The translations under genes and the position numbers were made by a program. From Candidatus Kapaibacterium sp. (lineage in GTDB: Bacteria; Bacteroidota; Ignavibacteria; Kapaibacteriales; Kapaibacteriaceae), in the NCBI GenBank assembly GCA_022842685.1, contig JALHPC010000002.1, positions 87,243 to 143,627 on the forward strand: DNA of 56,385 nt. Reading direction: 5' to 3'. The notes beneath the pieces were generated by a model. It ran no database searches, was not told the origin of the DNA, and saw only the letters and a list, made by a program, of their open reading frames with translations. Shown one piece after another: positions 27,390 to 36,620 of the stretch (the first letter of the stretch is position 1; each line of letters starts with the position of its first letter).

Positions 27390-30300
27390 ATGAACCGTCG
27401 GATTCTTGGTACAATTTTGGGACTTGGGTTGATTGCAGCAACGGTTCCCAGTACATCGCAGGACGTCCTCACCCGCGATGTGCTTATTCGTGGCGCAGCT
27501 AACGTAAACCCAGCCAATGTGGGTACGCTTACAGTAACCACGCTAACAGCTCCACGCACCTATACGTACCCGGATTACACCGGCGTAGTTATGGTTGTTC
27601 CGCCGGCTTCACTTAATCCTAATGCGGCTGTTCGAACAAATGGTTCTTCGCAGTTTGAAACCGTTACACTTGGAGATGGGCAGCTGCTGATTGGTTCTGC
27701 AGGTAATCCTCCTCAACTAGGAACGATTACTGGGACTGTTAATCAAATAAGCGTAGCTCTTGGGGCTGGTTCCATTACGTTGTCACTTCCGCAGAACATC
27801 CACACAGGTGCAACGCCAACGTTTGCAGGTGCCACACTTAATGGGAATCTGTCGGTCACCACGGGTGGTGCGACAATTGTTGGAAACACAGCCATCAATG
27901 GTACTGGCGCTGGCACAACGAACATTGGTAGCAGTGCTGGTGGTAACATTACAATCGGTGTCAATGATGGAACATCGAATTTGATCCTTACAGGGATCAC
28001 AAATGCTGCCGTAACAGGCGATATTCTATGGATAGACGGTACAAATCAAGTTCGTCGCGGTGGCCTAGCTGGATCGGCTTTAGAGGGCCTTGAGTACCAA
28101 ACGGCTGCGTATCGTCTTGGTGGTCAAAATGCGACAACTAATCCACTGACATCAACGCGATATATCAACGTTGATGGACAGTCACTGTACTTTACCGTTA
28201 ATGGTGGTGCAAATGAACTCATCCATGTTAGCGGTGCTAATCAGACAGTAGGTGTTGGCAATGCATCGAACGCTAACTACACGCTCAGTAGCTCACGTAC
28301 CGTTAGTGGAGGTGCCGCTCAAGGGGCCCTTCTAGGCACTGCCGTGAATAATACGGCAACAGCAACGGCCGCAGTAGCTGTTACAGGTCGTGCTACAACG
28401 GACGGATCGTACGCCTACGGTCTCGATGGTCGTGCGACATACAATGGCGCCTATGGTGGTGGACTGGACCTCACTCAGGCTATGTCAGGTGTCATCGGTG
28501 AAGCTCGCAATGGTGGAACAAACGTGACCGCCATAGGTGGCCAGTTCTTCGCAACCACTAATGGTGGTGGTGATGCTCTCAACATCGGTTCGATGAACTA
28601 TGCTGATAATGCCGGTACTGGGATAAACGTTGGTATCATTGGCTCAGGTGGTGTTGACATTGCAACCCTCGCTGGAGGAGTTGGAGCAATTAACACGACA
28701 TATAACAACATCGGTGCATACCTACGTGCTGGTGGTACTAATTCCGCCGCGCTTGTTTTGGAATCGAACAACACCGGTGCCGTCATTGACGCTAGTGCAG
28801 CGGGTCTCATAATCGGAGAAACCACAACCCCCGTTAACGCCATTGAACTAGGCGCAACAGGTTTCGGTGTACTAATTGGCGGAGGGGCGTTTACAGCACC
28901 AACGACTGGTATTAGTATCGACGCGACGACCATGGGCGTAAATGTTCAAAATGCAACCACTTCGTTTTCTGGCGATGGCAACACGATTTTCGGAGACGCC
29001 GATACGGACACTCATGAGTTTGTGGGCGCACTTACTGTAAACGGTGGTGCTAATACGGGTACGACCGTCATTGGTAACACAGCAGCGGGTGGTTCCGTAC
29101 AAATCTTGGCTGCCAATGACGTTACTATAGATGTTGGTGCTACGACGAACGATCTTGTGCTTAATAACATCCTTGTCGACAACGCCCTCAACCAAGTTCT
29201 AACACTTACAGGAACCAATCAGGTTCGAAGCACGGCACTTGGCGAAGTGGCATGGCTAGTTGGTGGAAATACCTTTGCTGGAGGTGGCACGTACACAGTT
29301 GGAACCAACAGCGCAGATGATTTTGCACTTGAGTCTGGCGGAACAACGAGGCTCGTTTTTGCAAACGGATCAGCCACGGCAACTTCATCCGTCAATCTAC
29401 TTCCCAACGCGGATAATTCGCTCGACTTAGGAAGCGATGCACTTCGCTGGCAGGATTTCTACGTAAATGGCTCAAGCCTGCATGTCGGACCATCGGGTGG
29501 TCAAGCTGCTAATACGGAACTTGCTATTGGCTATGCGGCAGGGATCGCAACATTTAATGTTGATGCAGGTGCCGCAGAGCTATCACTTGCAACTACTGGG
29601 CTCACAATTAACACTGGTGGTGGAGCCGACTTGTCAATTAGTCAGTCTGCTATCACACGGAACGCAGATTTAGACATCTCAACAACAGGTGCTGGTAACT
29701 CTGTTAACATTTCAGCTACAGGGGGTGGTGCATCAAATGTTGTTGTTAACGGTGCAAATCACGTTCGTTTGATTTCTGGCGATCAATTGTCACTCCGTTC
29801 TGGCACTGGGGGAGTATTGATTAATGATAACAACACTAATCCGATAACAATCGGAGCTACAACGAATACTGGTGCTCTTCAAATTCTACGAAGTGGTGAT
29901 ATTGTTGTAAATCCTGGCGCAGGCAACGCGGTAACGACGAATGGCAGTCTGAATGTGGCAGTAAACGTTGCAGTCACGGGCAATACAACAATCGATGGCA
30001 ACACTACGCTTGGTAATGCCGCAGGTGATGCTGTCACAATCAATGCGGCAACAATCAGCGCTCCAAACGTACCGGTTGGCACTGCCAGTGAATTTATCGT
30101 TAGAAACGGCACGGCCCTTGAGCGTCGTACAATCAACAACATCGTTACGGGAACTGGTACAAATGGCCGAATGACGCGCTGGGGAGCTGGAAACACCATC
30201 CAAGATGGCAGCCTTAACGATGATGGCGCTGGTGTGCTGTCGTTCCCAGGAGGTGGTAATATTAGTATTAATCCTGGAGCTGGAAATCGAATTCTAACGA

Positions 30301-32678
30301 ACGGTGGTATCACTTCAGCTGGTAACATTACGATTAGCGCAGGTGGCCTTTCGGTTGGCGCTGGTGGAATCACCGTTACGGCAGGAGGACTTCTCGTTTC
30401 TGCCGGTGGCGCAACGATATCAGGTACGGCCACGTTTAATAACGATGTTGTCGTCACAGGTAATGAAACAGTTACAGGAACGTTGACTGCCAATGGTAAT
30501 TCGATTCTTGGTGACGTAGCCGGTGATCAAGTTACGATCAACGCCGGCACGATTGTAACGAACAATTTGCCTGCGTATACGACAGGCGACGTGTTCGTAG
30601 TAAGAAACGCCGCAAACCAACTTCAAGCACGAACAATTGCGAACGTCGTTTCCGGAACAGGCACTAACGGACGTATGACTCGCTGGGGCGCAGGAAATAC
30701 GTTACAGGATGCTTCGTTGAATGATGACGGATCTGGCACACTTAGTTTCCCAGGTGGTGGCAACATTAATGTTAATCCGGGTGCAGGTAATCGGATTCTG
30801 ACTAATGGTGGTATCACAGCCGCACAAAACATTACGGTAACCTCAGGAGGTTTGACTGTAACGGCAGGTGGCTTGACAGTTACAAGTGGTAATGCGTTGT
30901 TGTCCTCTGGCGATTTGACTCTGACCTCTGGTAATCTACTGTTGTCAGCAGGTAATGCTACCGTTACAGGTAACATCACAGCCACAGGAAGCCTCACGGC
31001 GAACGGCAACACAGTCCTTGGTGATGCTGCTGGAGATCAAGTCACGGTCAATGCAGCAACGGTAACCGCTGCAAACCTACCTGCATATACAACCGGTGAC
31101 GTGTTTGTCGTCCGCAACGGTGCAAACAATCTTGAGGCTCGTACGATTAGCAATATCGTATCGGGAACAGGTACCGCTACACGTATGACGCGTTGGACAT
31201 CAGGCACGGCGATAGGTGACGCCAGCCTGACAGATAACGGCTCTGGCGTATTAGCGTATGGAGGAGGCAACATCGAATTAAATCCAGGAGCCGGGAATCG
31301 TATCCTGACGAATGGTGGTATTACCTCCGCTCAGAATGTCACAGTTACATCTGGTGGAGTTACCATTACGGCGGGCGGTCTCAGTATCGCCGCCGGTGAT
31401 GCTACGGTTACAACAGGCAATCTTACTGTTACAGCCGGCGATCTTGCAGTTACCGCTGGCAACGCCACCGTGGGCAATAACCTAAGTGTAAATGGCGTAG
31501 CAACACTCGGTAATGCTGCTACCGATGGAATTATTCTCACTGGCGAAATTCGAGGCGCAACACCATTGCGTTTTGAAGGGGCTACTGACAACGATGTAAG
31601 AACTGAGTTTGCAATCACAGACCCTACTGGAGCACGAACAATTACGTTCCCCGATGCCTCAGGAACTGTTGCCTTGCTTAGTCCCTCAGCGGTTGGCGTA
31701 GTTGACTATGGCACTACCGTACAACAGACACTTGCTGTAGCTAATGGCACACGATTTCTTTTTGATGTGGCTTACGGCTCGGCCACAGGCAACGCCAATG
31801 GTGCTCGAGTTTCTTCATCCGCAGCTGGATTTGCCGGTGGCAATTCTACTGGTTTAACTGTCCAATCTGTTGCCGACGCAGCTGGTACAAGTGTCGGTCT
31901 TTCACTTGCTGCATCCGGCGGAACTTCGAACCATGCACTTGATGTAACGAATGGTACGATTCGCGCTGCGGCTACATCGATTCTCGATGCAGCTGACATG
32001 TCGAATCGTGAATTGATGACGTACAATACCTCGACGAACATCATAGAGCGAGTTACCGTTGCAGAGGCACTTGGTGGTACACCTGTTCTTTATGGTCCTA
32101 CAGCACCTCAGTCAACAGTCGGAGTAGGTTCAACACGCTTGTTAGACGTTCGATATAGTGGCACTGTAACTGGCGCCGTAAATGGTGCTCAAATTCAAGC
32201 AACGGCAATCGATGCTAACAGTGCTGCTACAGGTCTAACCATCGCTGCTGTTGCTACTGGCACGGCAGCAGGTACGGGCGTTTCAGTTTCGGCGACGTCT
32301 GGTACTGGCGCAGCAAATGCAATTGATGTTACGGCTGGTGATGTACAGCTCAGCAACACATCTAGAATCATTCTGCAAGATCAAGTCGTTGCTCCAGCGA
32401 CTGATGCTATTCAGGCAATTGATGCTGCGAGAGTCACACTTACGCTTCCTGCCGGTGGCGTTGGTAACTTTGTTGCTCTTGCTGCTGGTACAGAGGGTGA
32501 AGTCCTGTACCTTCGCGTAGTCCGTGACGCGGGAACTATTGGTGTAATTGACCTTAGATCAACAAACGCTGGTGGTGCAATCCTCGATACATACCCTACT
32601 ACTACAGCTCAAAACCAGCTGAAGCACATGATGTTTATCAACGGACGTTGGCACGTACTAACGACTATTAACCTATAA
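27390..32678 (+). CDS. Giant repetitive secreted fibre-like protein C
   Basis: This encodes 1762 residues; AGGA lies seven bases before the ATG. The signal peptide (about 24 residues) is followed by an N-terminal unit VLIRGAANV...RTYTYPDYTG that closely matches the start of 34452-36449. Then come one NQVRR...RLG module (near 28040), a region with a repeat-free globular look (about 28250-28950), and three copies of a 166-170-residue module marked by NPGAGNRILTNGGIT (30012-31530). The C-terminal half (from about 31540) has TPLRFEGATDNDVRT and TFPDASGTVALL and matches the 34452 protein throughout. The last residues, INGRWHVLTTINL, resemble the end strand of the smaller paralogs downstream. Function unknown. 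Confidence 0.85.
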   Translation: MNRRILGTILGLGLIAATVPSTSQDVLTRDVLIRGAANVNPANVGTLTVTTLTAPRTYTYPDYTGVVMVVPPASLNPNAAVRTNGSSQFETVTLGDGQLLIGSAGNPPQLGTITGTVNQISVALGAGSITLSLPQNIHTGATPTFAGATLNGNLSVTTGGATIVGNTAINGTGAGTTNIGSSAGGNITIGVNDGTSNLILTGITNAAVTGDILWIDGTNQVRRGGLAGSALEGLEYQTAAYRLGGQNATTNPLTSTRYINVDGQSLYFTVNGGANELIHVSGANQTVGVGNASNANYTLSSSRTVSGGAAQGALLGTAVNNTATATAAVAVTGRATTDGSYAYGLDGRATYNGAYGGGLDLTQAMSGVIGEARNGGTNVTAIGGQFFATTNGGGDALNIGSMNYADNAGTGINVGIIGSGGVDIATLAGGVGAINTTYNNIGAYLRAGGTNSAALVLESNNTGAVIDASAAGLIIGETTTPVNAIELGATGFGVLIGGGAFTAPTTGISIDATTMGVNVQNATTSFSGDGNTIFGDADTDTHEFVGALTVNGGANTGTTVIGNTAAGGSVQILAANDVTIDVGATTNDLVLNNILVDNALNQVLTLTGTNQVRSTALGEVAWLVGGNTFAGGGTYTVGTNSADDFALESGGTTRLVFANGSATATSSVNLLPNADNSLDLGSDALRWQDFYVNGSSLHVGPSGGQAANTELAIGYAAGIATFNVDAGAAELSLATTGLTINTGGGADLSISQSAITRNADLDISTTGAGNSVNISATGGGASNVVVNGANHVRLISGDQLSLRSGTGGVLINDNNTNPITIGATTNTGALQILRSGDIVVNPGAGNAVTTNGSLNVAVNVAVTGNTTIDGNTTLGNAAGDAVTINAATISAPNVPVGTASEFIVRNGTALERRTINNIVTGTGTNGRMTRWGAGNTIQDGSLNDDGAGVLSFPGGGNISINPGAGNRILTNGGITSAGNITISAGGLSVGAGGITVTAGGLLVSAGGATISGTATFNNDVVVTGNETVTGTLTANGNSILGDVAGDQVTINAGTIVTNNLPAYTTGDVFVVRNAANQLQARTIANVVSGTGTNGRMTRWGAGNTLQDASLNDDGSGTLSFPGGGNINVNPGAGNRILTNGGITAAQNITVTSGGLTVTAGGLTVTSGNALLSSGDLTLTSGNLLLSAGNATVTGNITATGSLTANGNTVLGDAAGDQVTVNAATVTAANLPAYTTGDVFVVRNGANNLEARTISNIVSGTGTATRMTRWTSGTAIGDASLTDNGSGVLAYGGGNIELNPGAGNRILTNGGITSAQNVTVTSGGVTITAGGLSIAAGDATVTTGNLTVTAGDLAVTAGNATVGNNLSVNGVATLGNAATDGIILTGEIRGATPLRFEGATDNDVRTEFAITDPTGARTITFPDASGTVALLSPSAVGVVDYGTTVQQTLAVANGTRFLFDVAYGSATGNANGARVSSSAAGFAGGNSTGLTVQSVADAAGTSVGLSLAASGGTSNHALDVTNGTIRAAATSILDAADMSNRELMTYNTSTNIIERVTVAEALGGTPVLYGPTAPQSTVGVGSTRLLDVRYSGTVTGAVNGAQIQATAIDANSAATGLTIAAVATGTAAGTGVSVSATSGTGAANAIDVTAGDVQLSNTSRIILQDQVVAPATDAIQAIDAARVTLTLPAGGVGNFVALAAGTEGEVLYLRVVRDAGTIGVIDLRSTNAGGAILDTYPTTTAQNQLKHMMFINGRWHVLTTINL
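30012..31530 (+). repeat. Three-copy 166-170-codon module in protein C
   Basis: Units begin at 30012, 30510 and about 31020 with G[ND]xAGDxVT. Each has a VRN...ARTI strand, RMTRW and then NPGAGNRILTNGGIT. The spacings 498 and 510 bases are multiples of three, so these are in-frame duplications. Confidence 0.8.
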
Positions 32679-32680
32679 TT

Positions 32681-33337
32681 ATGAAGTTGGCTTGGCTTGT
32701 CATCGTAGCACTTGCCGCTACAACGATTGGTTCACAAGCTCAGAATGCCTGTGTCAGTTCCCTTACTGTAGGTACAGGCACGTCGGCTATGACCATTCTT
32801 CCGCCGACGGGGCTTATGCAGCCGTTTACGCTCGATCTTTCAGCGCTAGCGTCGGTTGCGGAAGGCCTACCGGTGCAACTCAGTATTCAGCGATCTGGTG
32901 GTGCGTTGCAGTTTGTAGCGAATCCGGTTCCGATTATTGCCAACCCTCGAACTCCAATCAATAATCCGACGGTTGATGCTAGGGTGGATACGCAAGATGT
33001 GTTGATGCTTGGTGACGACATGAATCAACGTAACAACATCGTGCGCGTTCCAGCTACTCACGGTTTGATTGTCCATGTTGAGCGTGTTACGATGCCTAAG
33101 TATTTCGAATACGAACAACATACCTTCCGCATCTCCATCCCCGGCGCCCTGAAAGGGGCAGTGGTGATGGCGTCGCCGCAGTCACACCTGCCGAGTGGCT
33201 TCGTGGTAAATTATGCTACTTGTATTGAAGACGGTGTTATTGAACTTCGTGTAGCCAACCTTACGGCTGACTGCATTCAACCTGAAACAACCACATTCTC
33301 GTTTGCTGTTATCAATGCAACAGCTTCAAGAAGATAA
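32681..33337 (+). CDS. Secreted protein of unknown function, next to giant C
   Basis: This encodes 218 residues and starts two bases past the stop of gene C, so it is cotranscribed and likely coupled. A signal peptide (about 20 residues, ending SQAQ) is followed by a beta-rich domain without recognised motifs. The C-terminal part has VVNYATCIEDGVIELRVANL and Cys at about 20, 185 and 205. It has no repeat and no sorting tail. Close linkage suggests a partner, anchor or processing role for the fibre-like protein, but this is only inference. Confidence 0.7.
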   Translation: MKLAWLVIVALAATTIGSQAQNACVSSLTVGTGTSAMTILPPTGLMQPFTLDLSALASVAEGLPVQLSIQRSGGALQFVANPVPIIANPRTPINNPTVDARVDTQDVLMLGDDMNQRNNIVRVPATHGLIVHVERVTMPKYFEYEQHTFRISIPGALKGAVVMASPQSHLPSGFVVNYATCIEDGVIELRVANLTADCIQPETTTFSFAVINATASRR

Positions 33338-33354
33338 ACGAAAGGAACATCAAC

Positions 33355-33762
33355 ATGAACTGGTTCACAGGAGTAGTAGTTGCTGTTGCTGCTATAGTAG
33401 CAACAGGTTCGATGTCTGCTCAGGCGCCTTCTGCAGGGAATACGAGGCAGTGTACGAATAATGCTCATGACGAGATTATGAATCGGAGCTGCAGCTTGCC
33501 GTCGCTAAAGAATGGGCCAGCGAAGCCAAAGGTTCAAGACAATGCGCAGGGATTCTTTGAAGAATATGATCCGCTACGTTGTCGTGAAGAACTCATTTAT
33601 GGGTATCAGTATGATTGTTTGGAGTTGCCGAACAACAACGTAATTCGTCAAGTGCCAACCAAGAGTGAAACAAAGGATGTTAAGTCAACCAAAATTATCG
33701 GTGCATTTCGTGCGCCAGATACAGTGACTGCTGCTCCAGCTTCCCCGGCCTCAACAAAGTAA
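33355..33762 (+). CDS. Small secreted Cys-containing protein
   Basis: This encodes 135 residues with a signal peptide (about 23 residues, ending MSAQA) and five cysteines, four of them spaced as RQC, NRSC, LRC and YDC. The C-terminus is Ala/Pro/Ser/Thr-rich (PDTVTAAPASPASTK). It starts 17 bases after the previous stop, with AAAGGA upstream. No family is recognised. Disulfide formation in the cell envelope is plausible. Confidence 0.65.
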   Translation: MNWFTGVVVAVAAIVATGSMSAQAPSAGNTRQCTNNAHDEIMNRSCSLPSLKNGPAKPKVQDNAQGFFEEYDPLRCREELIYGYQYDCLELPNNNVIRQVPTKSETKDVKSTKIIGAFRAPDTVTAAPASPASTK

Positions 33763-33789
33763 TTTATACGCAAAACCTAGGACGTCATT

Positions 33790-34134
33790 ATGAAACAGAC
33801 TCTTGCACTTTTAGTTGTACTTGTGGTCGCCTCGGTTGGCGCTGACGCACAAGGTCAGGCACAGCCTGTCGATCCACGACTCTGTGCGCGTAACCTTGCC
33901 AATGCTCTTCGCAACTCTTCGTCGGGCGGACGCAAAGCGCCAGACGTTGTTCGCACGCCAGACGTTTCGAAGAAGGGCGATGCGAATCAAGGGTTCTCTT
34001 CAACATACGAACAAGCAATGGAAGACTACAACCAGTGCATGGGCGGTATCCCTGCCCTTAAGAGCAATCCTGTACCGTCGAAAACTGGTGTACAAGTTGT
34101 AGCTGACCCAAAGAAGAAAGTAGGTGCGAAGTAA
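33790..34134 (+). CDS. Small secreted protein, unknown
   Basis: This encodes 114 residues with a signal peptide (about 21 residues, ending GADAQ), two cysteines (DPRLCAR and YNQCMGG) and a basic Lys/Val tail. It follows the previous gene by 27 bases with AGGA before the ATG. It ends the transcript that seems to begin at gene C, as a strong terminator follows. No family recognised. Confidence 0.65.
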   Translation: MKQTLALLVVLVVASVGADAQGQAQPVDPRLCARNLANALRNSSSGGRKAPDVVRTPDVSKKGDANQGFSSTYEQAMEDYNQCMGGIPALKSNPVPSKTGVQVVADPKKKVGAK

Positions 34135-34178
34135 CGAGCACTTGACTCGGACTTCACCCCAAGATGTAATTACGTAGG

Positions 34179-34221
34179 CGGGCTTGTCGCGTTATTCGCG
34201 GCAAGCCCGTTTCGCTTTTTT
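34179..34221 (+). terminator. Intrinsic terminator, 13-bp stem with T-run
   Basis: 34179-34191 pairs with 34197-34209 (one G-T pair) across TTATT and is followed by TTTCGCTTTTTT. This is the best terminator in the window and closes the run that began with gene C. Confidence 0.9.
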
Positions 34222-34341
34222 GTGCGGTACTTCCGCTTAAACGACGTAGTGACGTAAATGTCACCCCGTCACCTCGAGGAGCACCTCAGAGTCCCTTCAT
34301 CACGTTCAAGATGTCCGACGACATTACGAACACACGAAGAG

Positions 34342-34347
34342 TATAAT
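34342..34347 (+). promoter_or_regulatory. TATAAT -10-like box before the 34452 gene
   Basis: A perfect TATAAT lies 104 bases before the ATG at 34452. No -35 TTGACA is seen at the right distance. The leader would be about 100 bases. Confidence 0.3.
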
Positions 34348-34451
34348 AAAGTACGTGGTTTTAACTAAAAATAGAGACGAAAAGTGCTGCATTTTTGCGC
34401 TGCGTCAATAGGCGTGTAATTGTCAGCCAAAACCTATCTCTCGGAGTGTGT

Positions 34452-36449
34452 ATGCGAAGTCTATTACTCGTTGGATCTCTTCTTGCTTCTAGTCTTGTAG
34501 CTGTTGCCCAAGATGGCATCGTACGCAACATGCTGATACGCGGCACGAACACCACGGCTGCCAACATTGGCACGGTAACGGTGCCAACGCTTACTGGTCC
34601 ACGCACATTTACCTTCCCTGATTTGACGGGTATGGTGGGTGTGGTTCCACCCGGTTCGACAGGATTTGTAGAGTATGGCTTAAGTCTGCCGCAGGATGTG
34701 TTGGTAGCAAATGGCACAGCTCGGTTGTTCGATGTTCGATATAACGGATCGCCAACTGGCGCGGCGCAAGGAGCCCGTATTCACTCGTCAAGCGCCGGTG
34801 CCGCAGCAGGCACGTCTGCCAATGGCCTTCAGATCTTTGCGATTGCAGCCGGCGGTGGTGTAAGCACGTCAACGGCATTGTCGTTGAGTGCCACTGGCGG
34901 AGTGTTTAACAACGCCCTAGTAGTTGATGCCGGCGACGTACGCGTTATTGGTGGAGCAACCTTCCTTCAGGCCACCACGCTTGGATCGGCAGCTACCGAT
35001 GCCATTATCGTCAATGGTGAGATTCGTGGTGCATCGCCTCTTTCGTTTGAAGGGGCAACGGACGACAACGTCCGCACGACGTTTGCCATTACCGATCCGA
35101 CTGTTAGCCGCACCATTACCTTCCCCAATGCTTCTGGCACGGTGGCCTTGGTGCCTGCGACAGTGCTCGACTATGTTGCCTATGGCACAACGGCGCCCCT
35201 TAACACAGCCGTTGCAGATGGGGCTACATACTTGTTTGATGTCGCGTATAACGGAGCTGCCAGTGGCGATGCAATAGGCGCCCGAATCGTAAGCACTGCT
35301 GCTGGGGGCCTAGGGGATCGTAAGGCGCTTGGATTACGTGTAGATGCAATCGCCTCGGGTATAAGTGCCATGGGTACGAGCGACGCATTGGGTATTGATG
35401 TCACTGCGCAAGGCCAAGCAAATAACACAGCGCTTTCTGCTCGGGCCGAACAGGCTGGCGCGAACACGAACAGTGCCGTTAATGTTCGAGCAAGCGGAGC
35501 TACGGGCTATAATACCGGCATCGATTTGGTGGTCACCGGTGCATCAGGATTAGCTAATATAGGTTTGCAACTTTACGTTTCGGGTAGCACAGGCGATAAC
35601 TATGCCTTGTTTGTATCGGAAGGGACTCTAGCCGTAAGTCCGAGCAGTATTCCCGACGCTGCCGACATGACAAGCCGCGAACTCGTGGCGTATAACACCG
35701 GTTCAAACATCTTAGAACGCGTTACGATTGCCGAAGCAATAGGTGGTACGCCTGTCCTTTATGGCGTTGCAGCACCACAATCAACGTTGGGCAATGGTGC
35801 TCAACACCTATTCAACCTAGAGTATAGCAGTACGATTTCTGTACCAGCCGTTGGTGCCCGTATTGCATCGGTAACCAACATTGGCACTGCACCAGATGCA
35901 AACGCTACCGGCCTAACGGTTGTCGCTACGACGAACGGTACAGGAACGGCAACGGCGCTCTCTGTTGGCGCATCGGGAGGTTCAGAGAATATCGCCGTCG
36001 ATGTTACAGAGGGTAATTTCAATACATCTGTAAGCTCAGTCATCAATGCCGGTGGCGTTGTCAACACGAATGGCAGACTCAACGTGAACAACATCGAGGT
36101 GCACACGCCACCACTGCCAGTGAATGCCGACGCCAGCCTTGGAGACATTGTGCTACCGGCATTTACTACTCGATACGTGAAGATCAATGTAACAAACACG
36201 ATTGCAACTACCCGTAACGTGACCTTTCCTGCAGGCGTTGATGGCCAGCGCCTAACAACGCGCATTAGTGTCGTGAATGTTGTAGGCGGCGCTACCGTTA
36301 CCTTCGCTAATACTCGTGTAACTGATGCTGGCGCAGCAGGCACGGCCACTGATGCTCAGTCGGGACAAGTGTTCCTGAACGAGTGGATCTACGACACAGA
36401 GTTTGCACCAGCAGTCTGGGTGCTGCTCTCGTCTGTCCGAATCGATTAG
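34452..36449 (+). CDS. Secreted fibre-like protein D, paralog of both ends of protein C
   Basis: This encodes 665 residues from an ATG with GGAG upstream. A signal peptide of about 19 residues ends VAVAQ; next comes a MLIRGTNTT...RTFTFPDLTG unit matching the start of protein C. Then ATDAIIVNGEIRGASPLSFEGATDDNV, TFPNASGTVALV, and RELVAYNTGSNILERVT, each matching C's C-terminal half. The repeat-rich middle of C is absent, so D is what C would be without its repeat core. The C-terminus (AVWVLLSSVRID) is different. Low Cys; no sorting tail. Function unknown. Confidence 0.8.
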   Translation: MRSLLLVGSLLASSLVAVAQDGIVRNMLIRGTNTTAANIGTVTVPTLTGPRTFTFPDLTGMVGVVPPGSTGFVEYGLSLPQDVLVANGTARLFDVRYNGSPTGAAQGARIHSSSAGAAAGTSANGLQIFAIAAGGGVSTSTALSLSATGGVFNNALVVDAGDVRVIGGATFLQATTLGSAATDAIIVNGEIRGASPLSFEGATDDNVRTTFAITDPTVSRTITFPNASGTVALVPATVLDYVAYGTTAPLNTAVADGATYLFDVAYNGAASGDAIGARIVSTAAGGLGDRKALGLRVDAIASGISAMGTSDALGIDVTAQGQANNTALSARAEQAGANTNSAVNVRASGATGYNTGIDLVVTGASGLANIGLQLYVSGSTGDNYALFVSEGTLAVSPSSIPDAADMTSRELVAYNTGSNILERVTIAEAIGGTPVLYGVAAPQSTLGNGAQHLFNLEYSSTISVPAVGARIASVTNIGTAPDANATGLTVVATTNGTGTATALSVGASGGSENIAVDVTEGNFNTSVSSVINAGGVVNTNGRLNVNNIEVHTPPLPVNADASLGDIVLPAFTTRYVKINVTNTIATTRNVTFPAGVDGQRLTTRISVVNVVGGATVTFANTRVTDAGAAGTATDAQSGQVFLNEWIYDTEFAPAVWVLLSSVRID

Positions 36450-36571
36450 CGTGAAACGTGTGGACGTAATACTGTACACGTACATACCGTCTCCTTAACG
36501 CAAAAAAATACGTGGCATCACCCAAACGAAAATGGGGTGTAATCACGAATGCACGCTTATATGCTGACCCC

Positions 36572-36579
36572 TAGCTTTG
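36572..36579 (+). promoter_or_regulatory. TAnnTTTG -7 box before the 36621 gene
   Basis: TAGCTTTG lies 41 bases before the ATG at 36621. A -33 TTG is not obvious. Confidence 0.45.
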
Positions 36580-36620
36580 TCATTCGTTTGGAATGAGAGC
36601 AAATTGTCAGGGAGCGTGGC

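Larger units (their letters stand above)
34135..34451 (+). other. Gap with terminator, a short repeat and a promoter
   Basis: This 317-base gap contains the terminator at 34179-34221, a CGTCACC-type repeat near 34254-34275 that recurs near 42175-42200, and a TATAAT box at 34342. No gene is seen. Confidence 0.6.

Noticed and set aside
16200..31500. CRISPR array
   Set aside because: Repetition is in-frame within coding sequence with imperfect copies; there are no identical short direct repeats with regular unique spacers and no cas genes.
16000..31600. Long open frames on the opposite strand of the giants
   Set aside because: They arise from the biased Thr/Asn/Ala codons of the plus-strand genes; translations are low-complexity shadow sequence without starts or families.
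15662..32678. Prophage or phage-tail gene cluster
   Set aside because: Motifs resemble tail fibres, but there are signal peptides on all the proteins and no capsid, portal, baseplate, terminase, integrase or lysis gene.
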